Under the pieces are notes generated by a model, which worked only from the letters and a program-made list of their open reading frames with translations, was not told where the DNA came from and made no database searches. A stretch of 26,929 nt of DNA from JBCBKZ01 sp039026975 (GTDB taxonomy: Bacteria; Bacteroidota; Bacteroidia; J057), in NCBI GenBank assembly GCA_039026975.1, contig JBCCLI010000035.1, positions 1-26,929 of the forward strand, given 5' to 3'. Shown piece after piece: positions 8,495 to 17,011 of this stretch (within the stretch, counting starts at the first letter, position 1; each line of letters starts with the position of its first letter). The position numbers and the translations under genes are program-made.

Positions 8495-9442
8495 ATGAAG
8501 ATAACACGTTTTTTGGCTATTGGGATGATGGCAGCAGTTCTCTTTTTAAATGGCTGCCTAAATGACGATGATCCTGCGGCAGATCTACCGAATATCACAG
8601 AACTTATTTCCTCCAATAATGATCTAAGAACATTCAATCGTGCACTTGAGCTAACAAACCTGACTTCGCTTTTAGAGGGTAGTGATGGCGTCACCATTTT
8701 TGCGCCAAATGATTTTGCCTTTGATACCTATATAGCTAGTAATAACTTCAGTTCCCTGGAGGACATTCCCTTAGAAACACTGAGGAATACGCTGCTGTAT
8801 CATATCTTTACCGGTAAGGCAGATATCTTTGAAATAGGAACAGGATATTACCAAACTAATAGTACCACTGGCCCCAGTAATAGTCAGGTAGTATCTCTCA
8901 TTATCAGAGAAAATGATATTACTCGTATAAATGAAAGTGCTACTGCTGTAGTAACTGATATAGAAGGTAATAATGGATTTCTCCACATTTTAGATGCTGT
9001 GGTTACCCCTCCTAGCTTGGAAGAAATTTTCACCGTAAATCCCTCTTTTAGCATATTTATGGAGGGGCTGGAAAGGATAGGTCAAACAGAGTTGCTAGAT
9101 AGTGGGCAGCCTATTACCATTTTTGCTCCTCCAAATTTAGCTTTTGATGAGTTTTTCTCTGATAATCCTTCTTTCTCTACCGTGGGTGAAATTCCGCTGG
9201 ATAGACTAGAAACCTTACTCCTACATCACGTAATTGATGGATTCAATGATGGAAATACTATTTCAGCTGATGTTAGTGGGGTCCTTCAAGCTTATGATAC
9301 CTTTGCTGGAGATACCCTCACTATTTCTGGTTCAGGAAGTAGCCTTATAGTGGATAATAAGGCCCTTTTCATCTCTGTAAATATTATAGGGACCAATGGC
9401 GTAGCACACTTCCTGGATAAGGTACTAGACGGTACTTTCTAA
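8495..9442 (+). CDS. Lipoprotein with two fasciclin (FAS1) domains
   Basis: A lipoprotein signal peptide ends in a lipobox LNG-C21. The residues after the cysteine (LNDDD) are acidic, which resembles the lipoprotein export signal that sends Bacteroidota lipoproteins to the outer face of the outer membrane. Two FAS1 domains follow, at about residues 35-168 and 175-313. Each shows the typical H1 motif (VTIFAPNDFAFD and ITIFAPPNLAFD) and an H2-like end (GFLHILDAVV and GVAHFLDKVL). FAS1 proteins generally mediate adhesion; the ligand here is unknown. The gene diverges from the HTTM gene and converges with the Nudix gene, with 9 bases between stops. Confidence 0.92.
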   Translation: MKITRFLAIGMMAAVLFLNGCLNDDDPAADLPNITELISSNNDLRTFNRALELTNLTSLLEGSDGVTIFAPNDFAFDTYIASNNFSSLEDIPLETLRNTLLYHIFTGKADIFEIGTGYYQTNSTTGPSNSQVVSLIIRENDITRINESATAVVTDIEGNNGFLHILDAVVTPPSLEEIFTVNPSFSIFMEGLERIGQTELLDSGQPITIFAPPNLAFDEFFSDNPSFSTVGEIPLDRLETLLLHHVIDGFNDGNTISADVSGVLQAYDTFAGDTLTISGSGSSLIVDNKALFISVNIIGTNGVAHFLDKVLDGTF

Positions 9443-9460
9443 GAGAAACTATTAGTCTAG
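9425..9460. terminator. Inverted repeat at the FAS1/Nudix convergent junction
   Basis: CTAGAC (9425-9430) pairs with GTCTAG (9455-9460), and inside it TTTCT (9436-9440) pairs with AGAAA (9444-9448). Both stop codons lie within this structure. No long T run follows on either strand, so termination is only suggested. Confidence 0.25.
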
Positions 9461-10075
9461 CCAGACTGGAAGAGAGGGGTCTACATATCTTTCTACCATA
9501 GACAGGATCTGGGCTTCTGTATTTCTTTCCGTAGATAGCTCTGGCAACTGGTCTACTGGAAAGAAGCTTACATCAAGCGTCTCAGGTCCTGTTTCTATGT
9601 TTCCCATAACGTACTCACAAGCTATAAAGCACTTATAGGTGTAGTAGGCAAAAGGAGGATGGTCATGGCATTTCTTATCTACTAACCCAAGAAGCCTATT
9701 GGCTTTAACCTGTATACCTGCCTCTTCTCCTACTTCTTTCTCTGCTACTTCTGTAGGAGAATACCCCACATCTGCCCAACCGCCAGGCAGAGCCCATTTT
9801 TGGTCGGCTTTTTCTTTTACCATCAATACCTTTCCCTCTTTCATGACCACTGCCCGTATATCTACCTTAGGTGTATGATAACCGGGAATAACAGGAAAAA
9901 GATCAGGAATTTTTTCGGGGGGATAGTTGCTAAGGAGGTGATACATTTGCATGCTTAGCTCTCGGAGCTGCTCATACCTTTCCAGGTCAAAACCTCCTTC
10001 CCCATAGGTAAGTCCTGTCTGAGAAATAGCCTCTACTTGTCTAATAAGATGAAGCCATTTCTTGCTATTTTCCAT
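9452..10075 (-). CDS. Nudix hydrolase with N-terminal helical domain
   Basis: The first 60 residues resemble the N-terminal helical extension found in ADP-ribose pyrophosphatase-like (YjhB-type) Nudix proteins. The Nudix fold covers about residues 68-200. The Nudix box begins at G99 (GWADVGY) and continues K113-E-V-G-E117-E118-A-G120. The metal-binding glutamates E114, E117 and E118 are kept, so the enzyme should be active. The usual first Glu of the box is Y105 and the usual Arg is K113. The substrate is probably a nucleoside diphosphate linked to another group, but cannot be set from sequence. The gene is one base downstream of the gene starting at 10709 and probably co-transcribed with it. 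Confidence 0.88.
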   Translation of the reverse strand: MENSKKWLHLIRQVEAISQTGLTYGEGGFDLERYEQLRELSMQMYHLLSNYPPEKIPDLFPVIPGYHTPKVDIRAVVMKEGKVLMVKEKADQKWALPGGWADVGYSPTEVAEKEVGEEAGIQVKANRLLGLVDKKCHDHPPFAYYTYKCFIACEYVMGNIETGPETLDVSFFPVDQLPELSTERNTEAQILSMVERYVDPSLPVWLD

Positions 10076-10076
10076 A

Positions 10077-10709
10077 TTAGGGCTGAGAGAGTTCTTCTTG
10101 TTTGTCTTGTTCTTTCACTGGCTTCACAGGAGGAATAACCCTGGCTAAAATAGGTCCATATTCTGTTACTAGCCATCTTCCTTTACTATTTCTCCTCAGA
10201 CTGATAGGTCTAATTTTTTTTGCACCATTACTCTTGATGAAATATTTAACTTTTCCTGCATACTCACTCCCACTGTACAGATTTTTTACAAATATCAAAT
10301 CAAAGGGAACAGAAGGGGGAGCATATCTATTTTCTGAATAAGCCCCTGGAAAGTATGAAGCAGGAATATAAGGATAACGTTTTAGCTGTTTCTGAACCTT
10401 TAAAAACTCCTTTACCTGCATGCCGTATCCCTTATAGCTGTATTTCCCCATATTTCCTACCAAGAGGTCTTTATCAAGCATAGAGATGAGGGCCTCATTT
10501 CCTTGTACATCATCCTCTTGGAAAAGATGCAGGGCTAAAATAAAGAGAGCAGCTGAGCCTTCTGGGGTTTTGGCAAGCTGGCTACGAAGAATCTGAAACT
10601 CTTCGTTAGTTTCTGGTATATTTTTAATCGTTACTACCCGTTCATGCTGAGCAATGGTCTGGAAGGAAAGGCAGAGTACGACCAGGAATAATGGAATTAT
10701 TCGCTTCAT
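10077..10709 (-). CDS. Secreted DUF6935-like protein
   Basis: A clear signal peptide (MKRIIPLFLVVLCLSFQTIAQ) precedes a soluble domain of about 190 residues. Conserved-looking stretches include TPEGSAALFILALHLF, YPYIPASYFPGAYSENRY, a G.VKYFIKSNGAKKIRPISLRR stretch and a VTEYGPIL segment. From memory these match the DUF6935 family (PYIP.SYF.GA..EN.Y.P and GA..PRPI.LR patterns); I hold this with moderate confidence. Function is unknown. The C-terminus is rich in Lys, Glu and Gln. It is the first gene of a two-gene operon with the Nudix hydrolase. Confidence 0.72.
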   Translation of the reverse strand: MKRIIPLFLVVLCLSFQTIAQHERVVTIKNIPETNEEFQILRSQLAKTPEGSAALFILALHLFQEDDVQGNEALISMLDKDLLVGNMGKYSYKGYGMQVKEFLKVQKQLKRYPYIPASYFPGAYSENRYAPPSVPFDLIFVKNLYSGSEYAGKVKYFIKSNGAKKIRPISLRRNSKGRWLVTEYGPILARVIPPVKPVKEQDKQEELSQP

Positions 10710-10860
10710 AGTGCTACGTTTATCTTATTGCCCACAAAAATCATACAATTTCCCTGAGAAAGACAGCTATTTAGGGAGAATACGTTTCATACAGCAAGAA
10801 TGAGGTGCTGATTATGTTCATAGCTGATTTCCTATTATTTTAAGGAGAAATTACAAACCT

Positions 10861-11490
10861 GTGCCCCTAAGCTTTTTGATTCATTTCTTTTTTGGCCTTG
10901 TTGCTAGTTTCCTGGGGTCTATCCCCTTTGGGACGGTAAATGTATCTGTCATAGACACTACCGTACGGAAAAGCTTCAAAGCTGGCCTTCAGATAGCCAT
11001 TGCAGCTGGCTTAGTAGAAATGATTCAGTCCTTCATTGCTGTACACTGTAGCATGTTCATTACCCAATACATACAGGACAGCCTGTACGTGAAGTTTTTC
11101 ATCATTTTCCTTTTACTAGCTATAGGATTTTACTTTTTCACGAGAAAAGGGATTGCTGATACAAAGGCAGGAGGAAAGAAAGGATTCAAGGTGTCTGACT
11201 TCACTAAAGGAGCTATTCTTGGGCTGATTAATCCACAGGCCCTCCCCTTTTATGTGTTTGTCATCACGTGGCTACAAGCTCAATCACTGATCCAAATCCA
11301 TCAGGATGCGTTTAATATTCTCTTTTTTCTTCTGGGAACCTCTGCAGGGAGATTCCTAGCTCTTTTTCTTTATGGCTACCTAAGCAGTAAACTTTCCCAA
11401 AAGCTCCTTGCCGTAAGCAGTACCATGAATAAGGTCCTGGGTGGATTATTCTTTTTTCTCGCCCTGGTACAGGTTATACAGATTCTATAA
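10861..11490 (+). CDS. LysE/RhtB-family exporter
   Basis: The 209-residue protein has six hydrophobic segments and the LysE-like N-terminus (..GLVASFLGSIPFGTVNVSVIDTTVRKSFKAGLQIA..) followed by a second-half motif (..GAILGLINPQALPFYVFVITW..) that matches the NP.A.pf.. signature of amino-acid exporters. It probably exports amino acids or similar small molecules through the inner membrane; the substrate is not predictable. The start is a GTG, with AAGGAG 13 bases upstream, one of the few purine-rich sites in this window. The next plus-strand gene begins 122 bases after it, so an operon is possible but not certain. Confidence 0.85.
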   Translation: MPLSFLIHFFFGLVASFLGSIPFGTVNVSVIDTTVRKSFKAGLQIAIAAGLVEMIQSFIAVHCSMFITQYIQDSLYVKFFIIFLLLAIGFYFFTRKGIADTKAGGKKGFKVSDFTKGAILGLINPQALPFYVFVITWLQAQSLIQIHQDAFNILFFLLGTSAGRFLALFLYGYLSSKLSQKLLAVSSTMNKVLGGLFFFLALVQVIQIL

Positions 11491-11612
11491 TCCCCCACTT
11501 AGTATATCCCCATATCCTTTACCGAAGCATTCAGCCTATTCACCGAAAAGATTCTTGTGAACAGAGGAGATATGCCCACATTTCGGAAAACAAACTATTC
11601 ATTATTTGAAAT

Positions 11613-12131
11613 ATGGAACATATCAAGCAAGGTGTACTTCTTCTTCTGACCTATATAGTTGTTGGTTTTTGCACAACAAACGCTCAGCACATCCTAATTC
11701 CTGACCTAGGCTTAGAAAAAGCCTCAGTAGAATCCTATCTTGAAAACCTTGTCCAGATAAATATTATTCCTTCTGAAAACCTACTCACTGCTACCTATGG
11801 ACATATGACAGGAAGCTATGAGTTTACAGATGATATATTAAGTAAAGTAATCTTAGAAAGGGATTTCAGTAAAGAAGAGAACGCCCTTGCAGCGTTTTAT
11901 AATATTGTGAAGCTATTTACCCATAGCCAGGCGAGAGAAATATTTTTTGTTACAAAAGGCTTCTCTACTTACTACTTGAGTATCTTAAAGGAAAAAGTAT
12001 ATGAAGTCCGGTTAGAACGAATGGGAGATGGCTTTACTGTTAGGCTAATTACAAGTAAATCCTCTATGTTACATGATGCGCCACTGACTGTTTCCCATGA
12101 AAATAATATAGACCCTCCTTTATTACAATGA
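11613..12131 (+). CDS. Secreted protein of unknown function
   Basis: The product has a likely signal peptide (hydrophobic residues 8-19, then CTTNAQ-H near residue 25) and a soluble domain of about 145 residues. I recognise no family. The mature part is mixed alpha/beta in appearance, with an acidic DFSKEENALAAFYNIVKLF segment and a basic YEVRLERMGDGFTVRLI segment, and a polar tail. A periplasmic or secreted location is inferred from the signal alone. It follows the LysE gene on the same strand and converges with the gene at 12133, with one base between stops. Confidence 0.65.
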   Translation: MEHIKQGVLLLLTYIVVGFCTTNAQHILIPDLGLEKASVESYLENLVQINIIPSENLLTATYGHMTGSYEFTDDILSKVILERDFSKEENALAAFYNIVKLFTHSQAREIFFVTKGFSTYYLSILKEKVYEVRLERMGDGFTVRLITSKSSMLHDAPLTVSHENNIDPPLLQ

Positions 12132-12132
12132 G

Positions 12133-12621
12133 TTAAACCAGATCAGAAGATCTTAGCTCTATCAGCTTTACCCTCAAATCCCCCTGTATGCATGCTTGCA
12201 AGATAGTGTCAAGTGCTTTTTTATCATCTGAACTTAGTCTTGCTCTTGCTCTTTGATTTTTTCGGGATAGAATCACCTCTAATTGGACTTGGAGCTGTTG
12301 GAAAAGGATAGAAGGTGTAGGAAAGGTAATCCCACTCATCTCCACCTCGTCTACATAGTTTCTCAAAGCGAGATAGTCTGCTGTCAACACTTCTAATGCC
12401 TCCTCCATGATAGGAGGTAGTTCTTTTTCTGGATCTTTACTTTCAAGTAAACTGAGGGTCACTCGCTTCTTAAAAAAATGAGTATATGTTTCCTCCATTT
12501 TCTTGACTAGCTGCCCTAAGCGGTTACGGACCTTTCTTCTTTCAACCTGCATTAAGAAGTACCAAATCAGAAGAAACGCTGTTCCACAAAAAATAATGGT
12601 AAATAATATTCTTAGCCACAT
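12133..12621 (-). CDS. Single-span membrane protein of unknown function
   Basis: A hydrophobic span near the N-terminus (LRILFTIIFCGTAFLLIWYFL) is followed by a charged helical domain of about 125 residues (..VERRKVRNRLGQLVKKMEETYTHFF.. and ..ARARLSSDDKKALDTILQACIQ..). I recognise no family. The longest frame starts at 12657 and would overlap the upstream GDPD gene by 32 bases; I prefer the internal ATG at 12621, which places the membrane span at the very N-terminus and leaves a 4-base gap. It is the last gene of a set with the GDPD lipoprotein and the exonuclease. Confidence 0.65.
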   Translation of the reverse strand: MWLRILFTIIFCGTAFLLIWYFLMQVERRKVRNRLGQLVKKMEETYTHFFKKRVTLSLLESKDPEKELPPIMEEALEVLTADYLALRNYVDEVEMSGITFPTPSILFQQLQVQLEVILSRKNQRARARLSSDDKKALDTILQACIQGDLRVKLIELRSSDLV

Positions 12622-12625
12622 ATGT

Positions 12626-13570
12626 TTATCTATGTTGAAGTCTTGAAAGAGAATCATTCACTACTAGCTGAACACTATCAGGATAATCAGAAATGATCCC
12701 ATCTACGCCCATACGAAGCATACTCAATATATCCACCCTCTTATTAACTGTCCAGGGAATTACATCCATGCCTTCTTCCCTACTTAGCTGTATCAACCTC
12801 TCATCCACCAGCTGAAAATACGGACTGTATACTGAAGGGGTGAACCCCAGGGTAGCCAGGTTTTCGTCTGGGCTCCTTTCATTCTCTATCAGTAATACTA
12901 ACCGTATATCTTTATGAGACGTGTTAGCTGCCCGTAACGTTCTGGGGTCAAAAGACTGAATAGTTACCCGTTCACTAATCTCTTTCTCTCGGACCACTTC
13001 CAATAGCAGGTCTACAAAGGCTGACGGTTCAGGGTGATATATATTGTCCCCCTCAGGCTGGGACTTCGTTTCTATGTTATAGAAGGGAGGTGGAATATTC
13101 TGTGCATTTACATACGCTTCTACCGTATCTATTACCTCTGCTAAAAGGGGTTTATACGCTTGCCTTTTTTCCTGATTAGGAAACCTGCTATGTACCTTGG
13201 TTCCACAGTCAAAGGCTTTAATCTCCTCATAGGTCATTTGGAACATATTCCTTTCCTCCTCTCCCAATTCATTCCCTTCTCCATCCAGGCATATCTCAGC
13301 TGACATAATAGGTTCATGGGAAAGCACGACTAAGCTATCTTGCGAAATCACTACATCTAACTCCAGCGTAGTAACCCCAATATCCAGTGCTTTTATAAAT
13401 CCAGGGATAGTATTTTCCGGCATTAAGCCCCTGGCGCCTCTATGCCCCTGAATATCTATATCTAGCCTGGGCATATCCACCAGGTTTTGCTGAGGAGACT
13501 GATCCGCTGGTGGAGATGCACAGCTTATAATCATGCAGTGGATAGCTATTAGTAGTATCAATCGATTCAT
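12626..13570 (-). CDS. Glycerophosphodiester phosphodiesterase lipoprotein
   Basis: A lipoprotein signal ends at C17 (MIISC-ASP). The GDPD TIM barrel then starts with H43-R44-GARGLMPE52NT, followed by E70-L-D72-V and a SH85EP motif, which together give the metal-binding and catalytic residues of the family. The chain ends ..INKR..-like (PWTVNKRVDILSMLRMGVDGIISDYPD), the usual GDPD C-terminal signature. It should hydrolyse glycerophosphodiesters to glycerol 3-phosphate and an alcohol in the periplasm or at the outer membrane. At 314 residues it is of normal family length. It lies 24 bases downstream of the exonuclease gene and is probably in one transcript with it. Confidence 0.92.
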   Translation of the reverse strand: MNRLILLIAIHCMIISCASPPADQSPQQNLVDMPRLDIDIQGHRGARGLMPENTIPGFIKALDIGVTTLELDVVISQDSLVVLSHEPIMSAEICLDGEGNELGEEERNMFQMTYEEIKAFDCGTKVHSRFPNQEKRQAYKPLLAEVIDTVEAYVNAQNIPPPFYNIETKSQPEGDNIYHPEPSAFVDLLLEVVREKEISERVTIQSFDPRTLRAANTSHKDIRLVLLIENERSPDENLATLGFTPSVYSPYFQLVDERLIQLSREEGMDVIPWTVNKRVDILSMLRMGVDGIISDYPDSVQLVVNDSLSRLQHR

Positions 13571-13594
13571 ATTCTATGATGTGTGTTCATAGGG

Positions 13595-14212
13595 TTATCT
13601 ATGGAAATATCCTCTATATGAATTTTTCCTTTTGGGCTTAGTGGAAGAAAAATACCCTCCATCAAACAGTCTTCCTGAGCTTAGTTTTAATTCTGCTAAC
13701 ATATAAGGAAGATCCCACACCTCCATTTCTGCTGCTGCTTCTAGCACTATCTGGGCACACCCATTAGCATCAGATAAGGCCTCATGGTGGGTAAGGTCTA
13801 TCTCTAACCATTTACATAATTCACTCAACTTATAAGAAGGCCTGGCCCAAACCTCTCTGGATATTTTCACACTACACGCATAAGTCAACTCTGGATAGGA
13901 AAGGTTATACTTATCTAACACATGCCGTAACACGCTCATGTCAAAGCTGGCATTATGAGCTACCACCATTCTCCCTTCTAAAAATGGCTGTATAGCAGGC
14001 CATAATTCATAAAATTCCGGTTGGTTCAGAACCATATCAGCATCTATCCCGTGTAGACGGGTATGATAGGGTTCAAACTCATTATCATAAGGCCTGATCA
14101 ACCAACTCCTCCGGTCAGTAACTTCTCCATTTTCTACCAAGACCAGACCAAGCGCACAGGCACTGTCCCTATATCTGTTCGCTGTTTCAAAATCAATCGC
14201 TACAAAATCCAT
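13595..14212 (-). CDS. DEDDh 3'-5' exonuclease (DnaQ-like)
   Basis: The 205-residue protein carries all DEDDh residues: D7-F-E9 (VAIDFETAN), D91 in AHNASFD, and H143 with D148 in HHEALSDAN. HGID at residues 54-57 also fits the family. It resembles stand-alone DnaQ/PolC-type exonuclease domains rather than a polymerase subunit with extra domains, and may act in DNA repair or RNA trimming. The C-terminal 40 residues are basic and not part of the fold. It is the first gene of a three-gene minus-strand set; the ATG at 14212 follows a short 46-base gap to the divergent broken lipoprotein gene. Confidence 0.9.
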   Translation of the reverse strand: MDFVAIDFETANRYRDSACALGLVLVENGEVTDRRSWLIRPYDNEFEPYHTRLHGIDADMVLNQPEFYELWPAIQPFLEGRMVVAHNASFDMSVLRHVLDKYNLSYPELTYACSVKISREVWARPSYKLSELCKWLEIDLTHHEALSDANGCAQIVLEAAAEMEVWDLPYMLAELKLSSGRLFDGGYFSSTKPKRKNSYRGYFHR

Positions 14213-14258
14213 ATTAGCTAGAAAGGAGGTTCATGCTCAAAGTACAAAAAATGTAGAA

Positions 14259-14783
14259 TTGAAAGTGAGAATACACATATTTAGCCTTAATAATTTCGTT
14301 AACATCCTGATCAGCCTCCTATTTATTTCTTTTCTCGTACTTTCTTCCTGTACCTCTTTTCATGAAGAGGCTGCAAGAGCAGAAATTCTTACGCGCCCTC
14401 ACCTCCAAAGAGGCTATCACTTTGAGGGAAAAGAAGAGCCCTTTGCAGGAATGATGTCAGGGGAGATGATTTCTGTAAACCGGGGAGTAGTCAGCTTCCC
14501 CACTTACTAAGAAAATGTGAAGTGGTTTTCTGTCTATTTCCATTCCGTTACCTTCCAAAAATGGGATGACCTCAGGGACCCTATTATTCATTTTTCTGAT
14601 GATGGTAGTCTGGCATATACCATCATACATAAAGAGGTAGTTCTGGACACCCCAGATGAAACGGGAGATACCATTACTGAAAGGATAGAATATGCCTGGG
14701 GGGCTATCTACAGAGATACTGAAGAAGGGTGGAAAATAGAATCCGTAGCTTCTACTAATAAGCCAGTTGAAATATTAGACTGA
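14259..14783 (+). pseudogene. SnoaL/NTF2-like lipoprotein gene split by an in-frame TAA
   Basis: Two frames in the same phase, 14259-14510 and 14511-14783, are separated only by TAA at 14508-14510. Together they read as one protein: a lipoprotein signal with C31 (VLSSC-TSF), then an NTF2/SnoaL-like domain. The first part has ..RGYHFEGKEEPFAGMMSGEMISVNRG.. and the second ..SDDGSLAYTII.., ..YAWGAIYRDTEEGWKIESVASTNKP.., which belong to one fold in related proteins. The stop falls in the T-Y-stop-E-N-V-K stretch where relatives have a charged or polar residue, so one base change (for example from CAA, AAA or GAA) explains it. A GTG at 14517 could restart translation but would give half a domain. 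The presumed start is TTG at 14259; no ATG fits. Sequencing error is possible. Confidence 0.75.
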
Positions 14784-14820
14784 TTTCTCTGTAAATTTTT
14801 ACCTATGTATGCAGTAAGGC

Positions 14821-16743
14821 TTAACTCTCTGATCCAGCCATTTCTATCATGAGGCTCAATTCTTCTACCATTTTCTCGTCATCTCCAGCATACCCTACTG
14901 ACTTAAACCTAATTACGCCCTCTTTATCAATGATAATCTTAGTAGGAATCCCTTCTACCTTATAAGCATTGATCATTTTATCATCAGTATCCATAAGTAC
15001 CTCAAAGGTGTATGACTTTTTCTCAAGAAATGTCAATACATTATTTTTCTCTTCTCCATCTTGCTCTCTGGAATTAACAAAGAGGAAAATGACATCATCT
15101 CTATCTAAAAACTTTTTTCTGGCTTTATCCATTCCGGGAAAGGCCATGATACACGGACCACACCAGGTAGCCCAAAAATCCAGTACCACTACTTTCCCTT
15201 TTAAGCTTTCCAGAGAAACTTCTATCCCATCAAGATTAGAGACCGTAAAAGCAGGCGCTTTCTCTTCTATGGCTTGTTTGCTTAATTCTTCCATAGCTCC
15301 CTCCATAGCTTCTCTATCCAGATTAGCCATGAAGGCCAGGAAGTCTTTATTCGCTTCCTCATCTCCCTTTATGATTCGTTTATACTGCTTTTTCATTCTT
15401 CCGGAAGCATTCCCATCTCTGATAAATGTTTCCAGTGCTTCCTTGGTTTTCTCTGGGCCTAAGGCTCCTTCCATGTAAGCGGTATATCTCTCATTAATCC
15501 CCTTATCTTCTTCTCCCCATGATTCCCTTGCGATCTCTTGATAATAAAAAGCTGAATCTGAGTTCCCGGCCTTGTAAAGCACTAAGGCATAGGTATCAGC
15601 TAAATTAGCATAGCTACTTATTAGGTTCTCCCTATGCTCTTTAGGAGAAATTTCTACCTCTCTTTCTGCTTCAGGATCTTTCATCATCTGCCTGGTCAGG
15701 CTTAATGATTCTCTTGACCATGCCAAGGCTGTAGGAATCTCTTTCCCTTTCTCATCAAGATCTCCACCTGCTAATTTCCAGGCCATCTCATTTAATACAT
15801 AAGACCTATAGGGTACATTTTCTATCTGGTTTACCACTTGTATGGCCTTATCCATGGACTCCTTATCTACATAAGCTGATACTAATGTCTCTAATAGTCT
15901 CGGCTTGAAATTATGATAATAGTCAGTTTCCCCAAACTGGTCTTTTAATTCTTTGTGAAATTTCTCCATTTCTACGGGATCTGACATATTTTCCAGCTTC
16001 CCTATTTCTGATCGAAAGGCTAACTCTCCCGAGGGATAGGCGGCTAGGAGCTTTTGTTGAATAGTAGCATATGCCTCATTATCTCTTGTAACCATAGTTG
16101 CAAATAGCGCTGCCATCAGCCCTTCCTCTGATACCTTCTCACTTTTCAGGGCACTATCTAAAACTTCCTGAAACCAGCCTATTACTTTTTCATTATCCAG
16201 CGTTCTGGAAGCCTGGACTATGGCAGGTAGATACTCAAGCTTATTTTCTGGGTACACGTCAAGTTCCCTTATAAAAAGTTCTTTAGCGAGGGAGTCATTC
16301 CCTTCCAGTCCTACAGAATAAGAGTCATAGAATACTCCCTTTCCGTACTCTCCCATGGCTCCACTTACCGGGGTCTTTCCATCTTGTTCATACATCATAA
16401 CAGCTACCCCTTTTCCACCATTTTGCTCTACTAGTTGAGAATCTTTCCCTTTCAGCTTTATGAAAACGACTTTTGCTTCATTGCTGGTGGTAAATTTTCC
16501 TTTGAAGACTGTCCCTTTTACGGAAAGATCCACATCTGAAGCACGTATTTCTTTCCCATCAAAGACATAGGCAACTGCTGATACGTCTTCTCCTTCCAGC
16601 TTCCCTCCTTCTGTGTCATAAGTCAGTCTCACACTTTCACCTGGTTGGGGATACTCAGGATTAAAGGTGATAGTTTGAGAGAAGAGGGAAGAAATAAATC
16701 CCAATGTGAGGGTTAGTGCTACAAAATACTTTTGGAATTTCAT
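14821..16743 (-). CDS. TlpA-like thiol:disulfide oxidoreductase with long N-terminal region
   Basis: The 640-residue protein starts with a signal peptide (..VALTLTLGFISSLFSQ). Residues about 24-120 are beta-rich and Ig-like, about 150-480 are helical and TPR-like (..MDKAIQVVNQIENVPYRSYVLNEMAWKLA..), and residues about 495-640 are a thioredoxin domain of the TlpA/ResA type with W-C528-G-P-C531 and a cis-Pro region (VEGIPTKIIID). It should reduce periplasmic disulfides; the partner is unknown. This architecture is common in Bacteroidota. It stands alone on the minus strand and converges with the broken lipoprotein gene, leaving about 37 bases. I found no clear -7 box in the 268 bases upstream. 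Confidence 0.9.
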   Translation of the reverse strand: MKFQKYFVALTLTLGFISSLFSQTITFNPEYPQPGESVRLTYDTEGGKLEGEDVSAVAYVFDGKEIRASDVDLSVKGTVFKGKFTTSNEAKVVFIKLKGKDSQLVEQNGGKGVAVMMYEQDGKTPVSGAMGEYGKGVFYDSYSVGLEGNDSLAKELFIRELDVYPENKLEYLPAIVQASRTLDNEKVIGWFQEVLDSALKSEKVSEEGLMAALFATMVTRDNEAYATIQQKLLAAYPSGELAFRSEIGKLENMSDPVEMEKFHKELKDQFGETDYYHNFKPRLLETLVSAYVDKESMDKAIQVVNQIENVPYRSYVLNEMAWKLAGGDLDEKGKEIPTALAWSRESLSLTRQMMKDPEAEREVEISPKEHRENLISSYANLADTYALVLYKAGNSDSAFYYQEIARESWGEEDKGINERYTAYMEGALGPEKTKEALETFIRDGNASGRMKKQYKRIIKGDEEANKDFLAFMANLDREAMEGAMEELSKQAIEEKAPAFTVSNLDGIEVSLESLKGKVVVLDFWATWCGPCIMAFPGMDKARKKFLDRDDVIFLFVNSREQDGEEKNNVLTFLEKKSYTFEVLMDTDDKMINAYKVEGIPTKIIIDKEGVIRFKSVGYAGDDEKMVEELSLMIEMAGSES

Positions 16744-17011
16744 ATGGGTTTGGTGTAGGAGTTACCTAATGATCTTACCAGATAATTTCTGTTAATTTCC
16801 TATTCAAGGGAGAAAAAGGTTATATCCGTTTATGAATATTATGGTAGTATAAACTACCTAAAAAATCAACAAAGCGCTAAGAAAAAATGATTGATCCACG
16901 CTTGAGAATTAGTTTGAAGCTTGCACTTTTCCCACGGCAACTTTGGGTCTCCCTAATACATGAAAGCCCCTTCTTGGGATTACTTCCTCCCTTTTCTCAG
17001 GAAATCGTTCC

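Noticed and set aside
12133..12657. 32-base overlap of the membrane protein gene with the GDPD gene
   Set aside because: An internal ATG at 12621 removes the overlap and places the membrane span at the N-terminus, so the overlap is probably an artefact of the longest-frame start.
14969..15478. 169-codon plus-strand ORF
   Set aside because: It is antisense to the thioredoxin part of the TlpA-like gene, whose WCGPC motif confirms the minus-strand frame.
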